Assembly: GCF_002215495.1 (NCBI RefSeq)
Contig: NZ_CP021378.1
Location: forward strand, 952,417 to 1,016,416
Reading direction: 5' to 3'
DNA: 64,000 nt
Origin: Porphyrobacter sp. CACIAM 03H1
GTDB taxonomy: Bacteria > Pseudomonadota > Alphaproteobacteria > Sphingomonadales > Sphingomonadaceae
Shown here: in pieces, positions 32,270-40,259 of the stretch
How positions within the stretch are numbered: position 1 is the first letter of the stretch
Layout: each line of letters starts with the position of its first letter
The notes under the pieces: model-generated
The model's input: the letters and a program-made list of their open reading frames with translations, nothing else
What the model was told of the DNA's origin: nothing
The model's database searches: none
Program-made: the position numbers and the translations under genes

Positions 32270-33091
32270 ATGTCCGCCACCGCCGCCGCAACCATCGCCA
32301 ACGACCGCGTTGCCATCACCATGGGCGAGGACGGGGTCGCCGAAGTCCGCTTCGTGCGCGCCGACAAGATGAACGCGCTCGACCCGGAGATGTTCGAGCG
32401 GATCATCGAGGCCGGCCATGCGCTCCAGCGCATGAAGGGACTGCGCGCCGTGGTGCTTTCGGGCGAGGGCCGGGCCTTCTGCGCCGGGCTCGACCTGTCG
32501 AACTTCGCGCGCAAGCCACCCGAGGACGAGCCGGGCCTCACCGAGCGCACCCATGGCAACGCCAACCGGGCGCAGCAGGTGGCGATGCAGTGGAGGAAGC
32601 TGCCGGTGCCGGTGATCGCCGCGATCCACGGCGTGTGCTTCGGCGGCGGGCTGCAGATCGCCAGCGGGGCCGACATCCGCATCGTCCACCCCGAGACCCG
32701 CATGGCGATCATGGAAATGAAGTGGGGCCTCGTGCCCGACATGGGCGGCTATGTGCTATGGCGCGGGCTGGTGCGCGACGACGTGCTGCGCGAGCTCATC
32801 TACACCAACCGCGAGTTCAACGGGGCCGAGGCTGTTGCGCTTGGCTTGGCAACCCATGTCGACGACAACCCCCGTGACCGCGCGCTGGCGCTGGCCCGCC
32901 AGATCGCGCTCAAGAACCCCCACGCGATCCGCGCCGCCAAGCGCCTTCAGGCCGCGATGCACGAGCGCGAGACCGATGCGATCCTGCTGGAAGAAAGCAT
33001 CGAGCAGCATGCCATCATCCGCAGCCGCAACCAGGTCGAGGCGGTGATGGCCGAGATGGAGCGCCGCAAGCCGAACTTCGAGGACGTGTAG
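32270..33091 (+). CDS. Enoyl-CoA hydratase/isomerase (crotonase family)
   Basis: A 273-residue crotonase. The oxyanion-hole segments are seen as LSGEGRAFCAGLDLSNFA and AIHGVCFGGGLQIASGAD. The Glu residues that align with the two catalytic glutamates of enoyl-CoA hydratase are in MEMKWGLVPDMGG and LRELIYTNREF, so hydratase activity is plausible. GAGGGA precedes the ATG. It is preceded by an 81-bp gap and converges with the protease gene at 33102, 10 bp away. Confidence 0.88.
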   Translation: MSATAAATIANDRVAITMGEDGVAEVRFVRADKMNALDPEMFERIIEAGHALQRMKGLRAVVLSGEGRAFCAGLDLSNFARKPPEDEPGLTERTHGNANRAQQVAMQWRKLPVPVIAAIHGVCFGGGLQIASGADIRIVHPETRMAIMEMKWGLVPDMGGYVLWRGLVRDDVLRELIYTNREFNGAEAVALGLATHVDDNPRDRALALARQIALKNPHAIRAAKRLQAAMHERETDAILLEESIEQHAIIRSRNQVEAVMAEMERRKPNFEDV

Positions 33092-33101
33092 GCGGCCCTC
33101 G

Positions 33102-35417
33102 TCAGCGCGCGGCCTTCATCGTCCGCTCGATCCAGTCCCTCACCTTGGCGACGCGGGTATACTGGCTGAGCCTGCCGGTGGTGCCGCATTTCTTGCCCGC
33201 GCTCACCACCCCGATCAGCACCGGCCGGCGGCTATCGTCGCCATAGGTCACCAGCGGGCCGCCGCTGTCGCCGAAACAGGTCTGTTCCCGCTTCCTGCCA
33301 CCTGCGCACAGGGCCGCGTTGTCGAGCGCCTTGCGGAAGCCGGTCAACGCGGTGCAGACCGGCTCGCTCACCAGTTCCATCGCGATCACCTGAAGATAAT
33401 CGGTCGAAGCGCTCTTCTCCGCTGCGGTCCAGCCCCAGCCGAAGGAATAGACCGGCATGCCGTTGGCGATGCGTCGCTGGCCCAGGGCAAGCGGATCGAG
33501 CGTGATCGCGGCAATCGGCAGACGCGACGAAGGCTGATTGGACTTCCCCCGGTCGGGTGCGCGGTGATCGTAGCGGATCAGCGCGATGTCGAAGAGATAC
33601 TTGTTCCCCTTGTCGAACCCGGGGTGGGGGAAGGCATCGAGAATGGGGTAGCTCACCCCCTCGTCGACCTGCGGATTGAACACGCCGAGCCGGATGCGGT
33701 GTCCGCCGGTCACCACATTGACGTTGCTGTCGACAAGGCAATGGGCCGCGGTCAGCACCCAGCCCGGCGCGATCAGGGAGCCGCCGCACAGCACCCGCTG
33801 GGCCTCGCTCAGCTCGCTGCGGTTGAGCGTGGCGGGCCGCCACAGCAGCGCCTGCCACGGCGCCTGCCCCGGGCGGGCCCTGTCGCTGCCGATGCCCTTT
33901 TCGCGCTGCGAGCAATTCTCCTGGATCACCAGCGCGCCGCGGAACATCGCGCTGGCGGTGAAGCAATCGGGGATGAGGGCGTAATCCATCCAGGTCTTCG
34001 GCTGGGTTGAATCGAGCGGCGCGACGTAGTCCTCGCTTGCGGGCCTGATGCGGGCGGCGGGGACGAACCCGGCAAAGCGGCTCTCCGCGTCGCAGGCCGC
34101 CGCCGCGCCGGCATCGCACAGCGATGCGTAGAGCAGGACGGCGCGGTCCTCGTCCTTGTGGCCGAAGGTGCCCTCGGCGAGGCTATCGGCAAGCCCGAAG
34201 CAGGAATCCGGGTCGCCGGCCGTGCAACCGGTTTCGAGAAGGTCGCTCTTGCGCGCCGGGTCGCGGGTGACTGCCGCCGCATCCTTGCAGGCATCGCCGA
34301 CACCGGCGCGGCAGGCCGCTTCCAGCAGCGCGAAGGCCTGCGCCGCATCCCATTCGGGCGAAAGCACCACCGCAAGTGCCCGGCCGAGCGCGGCGCAGGT
34401 GCGCGGTTCCCCGGGTACGCAGGCGCTGCGCAGCTCCGGCATGGCGCGGAGCACCCTGGAGACCTCGCAATAGCCGGCATCGATCCGGCAGGCCGCATCG
34501 GAATAGGCGATCGCCCGGTTCCTGTCCGGCGCGCCGCCGACACCCCTGAAGGCGCGCGCGTTCATGTCGATGCATTCCGAGGCATCGCCGGACCGGCAGG
34601 CAAGATCCTTGTAGCGGTTGACCCGCGCCTCGTCGCCCTCCGCCAGACCGATCATCTGCTGGCATGCCGCGACCACCTGGTCCCGGCACATGGCGTCGAG
34701 CATGCCGGTGGCCCGTTCGCTGTCGCCCGAAGCGCCGGTCTCCCGCAGCAGGGTGGCAAGAGAGAGGCACGCTTTCGTCCCCCCCTTGGCACAGGTGCTT
34801 TCGAGCAAGGCGTTCGACCGGGCGAGGTCGAGAGCAGGCAACGGGCCGACCCTGTTGCGAAAACCCTCCTCCGGTTCGATGCCGCGCAGCCGCGAGGCGA
34901 ACAGGTCGCAGCTGTCGAGATGGCCGAGATCGCAGGCCTTCTCGATATAGGGATGCATGTCATCGAGGTCGGCAGAGGCTTCGTACGCGATGCCGACCTG
35001 CACGGTCTCGACCAACGTCGCGAGCGCGGCGCAGCCTTCGCCGGCACCCTTGTCGCAAGCGTCCCTGTAGAGCGTCTCGGCAATGCGCGCGATGGGCCAC
35101 ACGCCGTCACCCGACAGGAAGGCATCCCCGGCATGGACGCAGGCAAGAGGATTGCCGCTGTCGCAGGCCGCGAGATCGTCCGCGAGCTTGCGCTCGAGCC
35201 GGTCCCACTCATCGTCGCTGTAGGTCTTGAGGTTGATCCGCTGCGCGCGTTCCTTCGGGGTCAGCCGCCGGGCCAGCGGATCGAGGCCGTTCGCGTCGAT
35301 ATCGACGGCCGTCGCCTCTGGCCGATCCTCCGGTTCCTCGGCGGCAGCGGTCTGCGGGACGCCAAGCAAGGTGACGAGGGCCATCAGCCCCCACGCAAGA
35401 GCCCGACAAAACCGCAT
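33102..35417 (-). CDS. Secreted trypsin-like serine protease with Sel1/Hcp-type repeats
   Basis: A 771-residue exported protein. A signal peptide (ends near PQTAAAEEPE) is followed by about 400 residues of helical repeats, each with paired Cys and Gly (CDKGAGEGCAALATL, CDLGHLDSCDLFASRL), as in Sel1/Hcp repeat proteins. The C-terminal domain, from about residue 510, is a trypsin fold with the complete triad: TAAHCL, FDIALIRYD and CFGDSGGP. Disulphides between repeat cysteines imply a periplasmic or extracellular place. The fusion may give a repeat scaffold that presents or restrains the protease. It is 124 bp from the upstream thioesterase gene. Confidence 0.82.
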   Translation of the reverse strand: MRFCRALAWGLMALVTLLGVPQTAAAEEPEDRPEATAVDIDANGLDPLARRLTPKERAQRINLKTYSDDEWDRLERKLADDLAACDSGNPLACVHAGDAFLSGDGVWPIARIAETLYRDACDKGAGEGCAALATLVETVQVGIAYEASADLDDMHPYIEKACDLGHLDSCDLFASRLRGIEPEEGFRNRVGPLPALDLARSNALLESTCAKGGTKACLSLATLLRETGASGDSERATGMLDAMCRDQVVAACQQMIGLAEGDEARVNRYKDLACRSGDASECIDMNARAFRGVGGAPDRNRAIAYSDAACRIDAGYCEVSRVLRAMPELRSACVPGEPRTCAALGRALAVVLSPEWDAAQAFALLEAACRAGVGDACKDAAAVTRDPARKSDLLETGCTAGDPDSCFGLADSLAEGTFGHKDEDRAVLLYASLCDAGAAAACDAESRFAGFVPAARIRPASEDYVAPLDSTQPKTWMDYALIPDCFTASAMFRGALVIQENCSQREKGIGSDRARPGQAPWQALLWRPATLNRSELSEAQRVLCGGSLIAPGWVLTAAHCLVDSNVNVVTGGHRIRLGVFNPQVDEGVSYPILDAFPHPGFDKGNKYLFDIALIRYDHRAPDRGKSNQPSSRLPIAAITLDPLALGQRRIANGMPVYSFGWGWTAAEKSASTDYLQVIAMELVSEPVCTALTGFRKALDNAALCAGGRKREQTCFGDSGGPLVTYGDDSRRPVLIGVVSAGKKCGTTGRLSQYTRVAKVRDWIERTMKAAR

Positions 35418-35541
35418 CGTGCGCCCCTCCCCTTGGAGCGCAGTCCATCAGAGACCCGCCACCGCGTCAAGGGAGGGGCGGCCGGTCTGTTCCTGCGGAA
35501 TCTGTCCGAGCGGACTGCAGAGATCGCTTCGGGCGCGCCGT

Positions 35542-36321
35542 CTAGCCGAACACGGCCACGCACTGCATCCCGTCGAGCACCTGCCTGCCTTCTGCATCCC
35601 ACATCCTCAGGCGCTCGGAGGAATAGCCGGCGTCGGCGTGCTGGCTGGCGTTCTCGGCAAGGTACCAGCCATCACGCGAGCGGTTCTCGGGGTCCAGCAC
35701 GTTGAACGACCAGTTGATCGAGCTGATCGGCCCCTGCCGCTGCATCGCCCGCATCGCGCCCGGCGGCATGACATCGCCCATCAGCACCAGCGTTGCGACC
35801 GGGTCGAGATCGTGCGCCTCGGTCAGCCGCGCCCAGCGCCGCACGGTCGCGCCGCGGTCGGCGCCTTTGGTCTGCCCGTGGCGCAGCTCGAAGTTCTTGG
35901 CGATGAAGGCGGGGGCGAACTGGTGGGTCACGACGGCGTTGTCCTCGGGCGGGCCGGGCCAGTCTTCGGGCATGGCGCAGGGGTGGACCGCGTTCGCCTC
36001 GCGTCCCTCGCCGAACAGCCAGTAGGCGGACAGGGCAACGCGGCCCTCGCTCAGGATCTCGGAGCGGACCTGCGTCACGTTGCGGCCCTGGCGGACGATC
36101 TCGGCGGTGAGCTCGATGTCCTCGCCCACAGGTGCGACGAAGGCGATCTGCCCGGCGCGCAGGGGCGGCAGGCCGGTGAAGGCGCGGGTCGCCATGGTAT
36201 AGGCCACCAGCGCCGAGGCGCCGCCATAGAGCGTGCGGCCCTGCATCCAGTCGGCGGCATGGACGAGGCGGGCGGGGCCGGGCTGGCCGGTGACGGGTTC
36301 GAGCAGGCTGGCAATGGTCAT
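35542..36321 (-). CDS. TesB-like acyl-CoA thioesterase family protein
   Basis: A 259-residue double hot-dog protein. The first hot-dog has RTLYGGASALVAYTMATRAF and the second QFAPAFIAKNFELRHGQ, then GDVMPPGAM, as in TesB/thioesterase-3 proteins. The end (WYLAENASQHADAGYSSERLRMWDAEG) matches the domain closing strands. It probably hydrolyses acyl-CoA in the cytosol. ATG at 36321 is the natural start; the upstream extension runs through the tRNA-Cys. It is divergent from tRNA-Cys and points toward the protease gene. Confidence 0.8.
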   Translation of the reverse strand: MTIASLLEPVTGQPGPARLVHAADWMQGRTLYGGASALVAYTMATRAFTGLPPLRAGQIAFVAPVGEDIELTAEIVRQGRNVTQVRSEILSEGRVALSAYWLFGEGREANAVHPCAMPEDWPGPPEDNAVVTHQFAPAFIAKNFELRHGQTKGADRGATVRRWARLTEAHDLDPVATLVLMGDVMPPGAMRAMQRQGPISSINWSFNVLDPENRSRDGWYLAENASQHADAGYSSERLRMWDAEGRQVLDGMQCVAVFG

Positions 36322-36460
36322 GGCCCTGCGCTTTGCCTTGCCTCGTGTCCCGCGTCCAGATTGCCGTTGGGGAAGGTAAGCGAGCGCGAACATAGATTGC
36401 CAAGCCGCCCCCGAATCGCTAGGGCGCGCCTTCCGTCCGGGGCATTGTCCCGGAAGGCTC

Positions 36461-36534
36461 GGCCCGATGGCGGAGTGGTGACGCAGCGGACTGCAAATCC
36501 GTATACGCCGGTTCGATTCCGGCTCGGGCCTCCA
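36461..36534 (+). tRNA. tRNA-Cys (GCA)
   Basis: A 74-nt cloverleaf with the 3' CCA encoded. Acceptor arms GGCCCGA and TCGGGCC pair fully, the anticodon loop is CTGCAAA (anticodon GCA) between GCGGA and TCCGT, and the T arm CCGG-TTCGATT-CCGG is intact. Sequence and pairing were followed by eye. Confidence 0.95.
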
Positions 36535-36584
36535 CCTTTGCATTGCGCCCGCGCGCCCGCCGGATTAGGGCCGCGAGCAGGAAT

Positions 36585-36660
36585 GCCGCTTTAGCTCAGT
36601 CGGTAGAGCACATCATTCGTAATGATGGGGTCACGTGTTCGAGTCACGTAAGCGGCACCA
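36585..36660 (+). tRNA. tRNA-Thr (CGT)
   Basis: A 76-nt cloverleaf with encoded CCA. Acceptor arms are GCCGCTT and AAGCGGC, the anticodon loop TTCGTAA (anticodon CGT) lies between CATCA and TGATG, and the T arm is ACGTG-TTCGAGT-CACGT. It begins 50 bp after tRNA-Cys; the two may share a transcript. Confidence 0.95.
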
Positions 36661-37057
36661 CCTGCCTGTTTCCTGACATCGCTGGACGTCTTGAAAAACC
36701 GCCGCTCGGCGAAGGGACCGGATTGCGCCGCGAAAACGCGGCCGACGCTAGCGTCCGTCGAGCCCGCGCCGTGCCGCTTGGCGCCTTTCGCGGGCAAGCT
36801 GCCCCAGTCAGGCTTGCTGCGAGCCATAACCTGGATCAGTAAAATGATCTTTCGCCAGACATATCGACGAACGGTTCATCGGAGACGATTATTGCCGATT
36901 CTTGTTGCGAACTGACAACATCAGGCAATTCTGCGACGAAATGATCGTCATTGCGCGGGCGCCAACCGGCACCTGGCCCTAGTCTCTCGGCCAGACACCA
37001 GACGTGTCCCTTGCGGAGCTGTCCGCAAATACATGAAAAACGAGAGGCTTACCCCCG
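36661..37057. other. 397-bp non-coding stretch between tRNA-Thr and a receptor gene
   Basis: No convincing reading frame. The second half (from about 36835) is less GC-rich than the surroundings and probably carries the receptor promoter. A small dyad, GACGA at 36935 and TCGTC at 36945, is present but has no recognised ligand. Confidence 0.5.
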
Positions 37058-40000
37058 ATGACAACCTTTTTCACCGCCTCTGCGCGGACCGGACTTCTCG
37101 CTGGCGCCGGTCTGGCCGCGCTCACGATCGCCGCTCCGGCGGTGGCGCAAGAGCAGGCTACCGACGACACCACCGTGACCTCCCCCGCCGAAGACGAAGG
37201 GCTCGGCAATGCGATCGTGGTGACGGGCTCGCGCATCCAGCGACCCAACCAGCAGAGCACCTCCCCGATCGTGTCGCTCTCGCTCGACGAGATCCAGTCG
37301 ACCGGTGAGGTCAACCTCGGCGATGCGCTGAACGACCTGCCCTCGCTGCGTTCGACCTTCAGCCAGTCCAACTCGACCCGCTTCATCGGCACCGCCGGGC
37401 TCAACCTGCTCGATCTGCGCGGTCTCGGCACCAACCGCACGCTGGTGCTGGTCAACGGCCGCCGCCACATCACCGCGCAGCCCGGCGTTCCGACCAGTGT
37501 CGATGTCAACACCATCCCCAATGCCTTGGTCGAGCGCATCGACATCACCACCGGCGGCAACAGCGCGGTCTATGGTGCCGACGCGGTCGCGGGCGTGGTG
37601 AACTTCATCCTGAAGCGCGATTTCGAGGGTCTCGAAGGCCAGATCCAGGGCGGTATCGCCGATGGCGGCCATCGCAGCACGATCTTCGCCTCGCTGACCG
37701 CGGGCAAGAACTTCGCCGACGGCCGCGGCAACATCGCGGTGTCGGGCGAGTACAGCCGCCAGGAAGCCGTCTACTTCACCGACCGCGACGAGATCACCGG
37801 CGCCTTCAGCGGCCGCCGCCAGCTCCAGCTCGTCGAAAACACCATCGGCGAGCCCGCCGGTGGCAACGGCGTGCCCGACCGGGTCTTCGTCGAGGGCGTG
37901 CGCAACATCAACATCGCCGAGGGCGGCCTCTTCACCGCCGCCTGCCCCGGCCTCGTCACCGGCCAGCCGACGCCCTTCGGCTGCACCGGCGAGCGCAACC
38001 AGGCCGGCAATCCGCTGGGCCAGACCTTCGTCTTCGGCGCGAACGGCGACCTGCTGCGCAACACCCCGCTCAAGGACTTCCGCACGGTCGGTTCGGCCAA
38101 CTCGATCGGCGGTCTCGGCTCGACCCTCGGTCTCACCGGCCAGCTCGCACCGGAGATCGACCGCAAGGCGGTGAACCTGCTCGCCAGCTTCGAGGTCTCG
38201 GAAGCCTTCCGTCCCTTCGTCGAAGCCAAGTATGTCCGCATCGACGCGATCCAGGAAGGCCAGCCGACCTTCTTCAACAACACCTTCTCGATCAACAACC
38301 CGTTCCTGACCGACCAGGCCCGGTCCACGCTGACCCAGGCCGGGGTGACCGGCAACTTCTCCGCCTTCCGCTTCAATGTCGATTTCGGCGGGCGCGGCGA
38401 GGATCACCGGCGCGAGACCTGGCGTGCAGTGGTCGGGGTCGACGGGACCTTCAACGACGACTGGACCTACGAGGTCGCGTTCAACTACGGCCGGCTCGAG
38501 ACCTTCTACGAGACCGAGGGCAACGTCCTGCTCTCGCGCTATGCCAATGCGATCAACGCGGTGCGCAACGGGTCGGGCCAGATCGTGTGCGGCATCAATG
38601 CCGATGCCAATCCGAACAATGACGATGCGGCCTGTGTGCCGGTGAACCTGTTCGGCTTCGGTGCTCCCTCGCGCGCGGCGCTCGATTACTTCGTCGTGAA
38701 TTCGAGCCGCGAGCAGGAGGCCGAACAGTACCAGGTCACCGCCTTCGTGTCCGGCGACACCTCGGGCTTCTTCGAACTGCCCGGCGGCGCGATCCAGTTC
38801 GCCCTCGGCGGCGAATATCGCAAGGAAACCGCCTACTCGGCCTTCGACGAGACGACCCGTTCGGGCGCGACCTTCCTCAACGCCATCCCGGTCTTCGATC
38901 CGCCGGCGCTCGAGGCCAAGGAAGCCTATGCCGAAGTCCGCATCCCGATCCTTTCGGACGTCCCGTTCTTCCGCGAACTGAGCGTCGAGGGCGCGTTCCG
39001 CATCGCCGATTACAACATCGGCAATGTCGGCACGACCGAGGCCTACAATGCCGGGATCATCTGGCAGCCGATCGACAGCGTGCGGCTGCGCGGCAGCTAC
39101 GCCCGTTCGGTGCGCATCCCGACCCAGTCGGACCTGTTCGCCGAGCCGAGCCAGACCTTCCTCAACGGCCTCGTCGATCCGTGCGATTCGCGCTTCATCA
39201 ACGACAACCCAAACCGGGCACGCAACTGCGCGGCGGCCGGGGTGCCGACCACGGTCGAGGTGGGCGGCGTGGCACAGCCCTTCACCAACATCCCGGCATC
39301 GGGGATCCGCGGCCTCAACGGCAGCAATCCCAATCTCGATGCCGAAGTGTCGGACAGCTTCACCGCGGGCGTGATCTTCCAGCCGGAGTTCGTGCGCGGT
39401 CTGTCGCTCTCGGTCGACTACTACAACATCGAGATCGAGAACGTGATCTTCGCGCTCGGTGCGCAGACGATCATCAACCAGTGCTACGACAACCCCTCGG
39501 GGATCGACAATCCGTTCTGCGCGTCGATCTTCCGTCGTCCCGACGGCACCTTCCAGGGCCAGTCGGACCGGCTGCTGGGCGGCTCGACGGTCACCTTCCC
39601 CCTCGCGCCGACCGACCGCTCGTTCATCTCGGGTCCGTTCAACTTCGCGCGGCAGAAGACCTCGGGCATCGATTTCGATCTCAACTACCAGCGTGACCTG
39701 GGTCCCGTGGCGATCAGCTTCCGAGGGCTCCTGTCCTACGTGATCGAGCGGGACAACTTCACCGACATCGATGATCCGAACTTCATCAATCAGCAGCTTC
39801 TGGAGCTTGGCGACCCCGAGTTCTCCGGCAGCATCATCCTGGGGCTCGATTTCGGTGTGCCGCGCCTGACCTACAACATGCGCTACATCGGCGAGCAGTT
39901 CGTCAACACCTTCGAGACCTTCAACGCGCTGCAGGGACGTCCGCCGGAGAATCCGGACTACTCCACCCCGAGCATCTATCCGGAAACCTTCTACCACAAT

Positions 40001-40165
40001 TTCCGGCTCGATCTCGAAACCGAAGGGGGGCAGTCCTTCTATGTCGGGGTCGACAACGTGCTCGACACGATCCCCCCGCTGGGGCTCGACGGGACGACCG
40101 CCGGCAGCGGCATCTACGACAATATCGGCCGCTTCTTCTACGCAGGCTTCCGCTTCAACTTCTGA
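37058..40165 (+). CDS. TonB-dependent outer-membrane receptor
   Basis: A 1035-residue receptor with a signal peptide (ends at about AAPAVAQEQ). The plug begins with the TonB-box-like IVVTGSRIQ and the sequence goes on LNLLDLRGLGTNRTLVLVNG and AVYGADAVAGVVNFILKRDF, diagnostic of the plug. The rest is a 22-strand barrel ending in Phe (YAGFRFNF). The family imports bulky ligands in TonB-dependent fashion: siderophores, glycans, peptides or vitamins. The neighbours do not reveal the ligand. It converges with a second receptor gene, with a shared terminator between them. Confidence 0.93.
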   Translation: MTTFFTASARTGLLAGAGLAALTIAAPAVAQEQATDDTTVTSPAEDEGLGNAIVVTGSRIQRPNQQSTSPIVSLSLDEIQSTGEVNLGDALNDLPSLRSTFSQSNSTRFIGTAGLNLLDLRGLGTNRTLVLVNGRRHITAQPGVPTSVDVNTIPNALVERIDITTGGNSAVYGADAVAGVVNFILKRDFEGLEGQIQGGIADGGHRSTIFASLTAGKNFADGRGNIAVSGEYSRQEAVYFTDRDEITGAFSGRRQLQLVENTIGEPAGGNGVPDRVFVEGVRNINIAEGGLFTAACPGLVTGQPTPFGCTGERNQAGNPLGQTFVFGANGDLLRNTPLKDFRTVGSANSIGGLGSTLGLTGQLAPEIDRKAVNLLASFEVSEAFRPFVEAKYVRIDAIQEGQPTFFNNTFSINNPFLTDQARSTLTQAGVTGNFSAFRFNVDFGGRGEDHRRETWRAVVGVDGTFNDDWTYEVAFNYGRLETFYETEGNVLLSRYANAINAVRNGSGQIVCGINADANPNNDDAACVPVNLFGFGAPSRAALDYFVVNSSREQEAEQYQVTAFVSGDTSGFFELPGGAIQFALGGEYRKETAYSAFDETTRSGATFLNAIPVFDPPALEAKEAYAEVRIPILSDVPFFRELSVEGAFRIADYNIGNVGTTEAYNAGIIWQPIDSVRLRGSYARSVRIPTQSDLFAEPSQTFLNGLVDPCDSRFINDNPNRARNCAAAGVPTTVEVGGVAQPFTNIPASGIRGLNGSNPNLDAEVSDSFTAGVIFQPEFVRGLSLSVDYYNIEIENVIFALGAQTIINQCYDNPSGIDNPFCASIFRRPDGTFQGQSDRLLGGSTVTFPLAPTDRSFISGPFNFARQKTSGIDFDLNYQRDLGPVAISFRGLLSYVIERDNFTDIDDPNFINQQLLELGDPEFSGSIILGLDFGVPRLTYNMRYIGEQFVNTFETFNALQGRPPENPDYSTPSIYPETFYHNFRLDLETEGGQSFYVGVDNVLDTIPPLGLDGTTAGSGIYDNIGRFFYAGFRFNF

Positions 40166-40195
40166 CGAAGGCGAGACAGCGCTTTTACAAAATGG

Positions 40196-40223
40196 AAAAG
40201 GCCCCGGGCGACCGGGGCCTTTT
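40196..40223. terminator. Bidirectional terminator between convergent receptor genes
   Basis: AAAAGGCCCCGG (40196-40207) and CCGGGGCCTTTT (40212-40223) are perfectly complementary around GCGA. T runs face both ways, so it can end both convergent receptor transcripts (31 and 37 bp from their stops). Confidence 0.85.
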
Positions 40224-40259
40224 CTGTTGGTGCGATCACGGGCGTTTCCGCCCGGGCGA

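Noticed and set aside
36591..36842. Short open frames around and after tRNA-Thr
   Set aside because: They start inside the tRNA or overlap it and have no ribosome-binding site.
37049..39997. A 982-residue minus-strand open frame
   Set aside because: It is antisense to a complete TonB-dependent receptor; its composition (Asp/Arg/Val-rich, no domains) marks it as a shadow.
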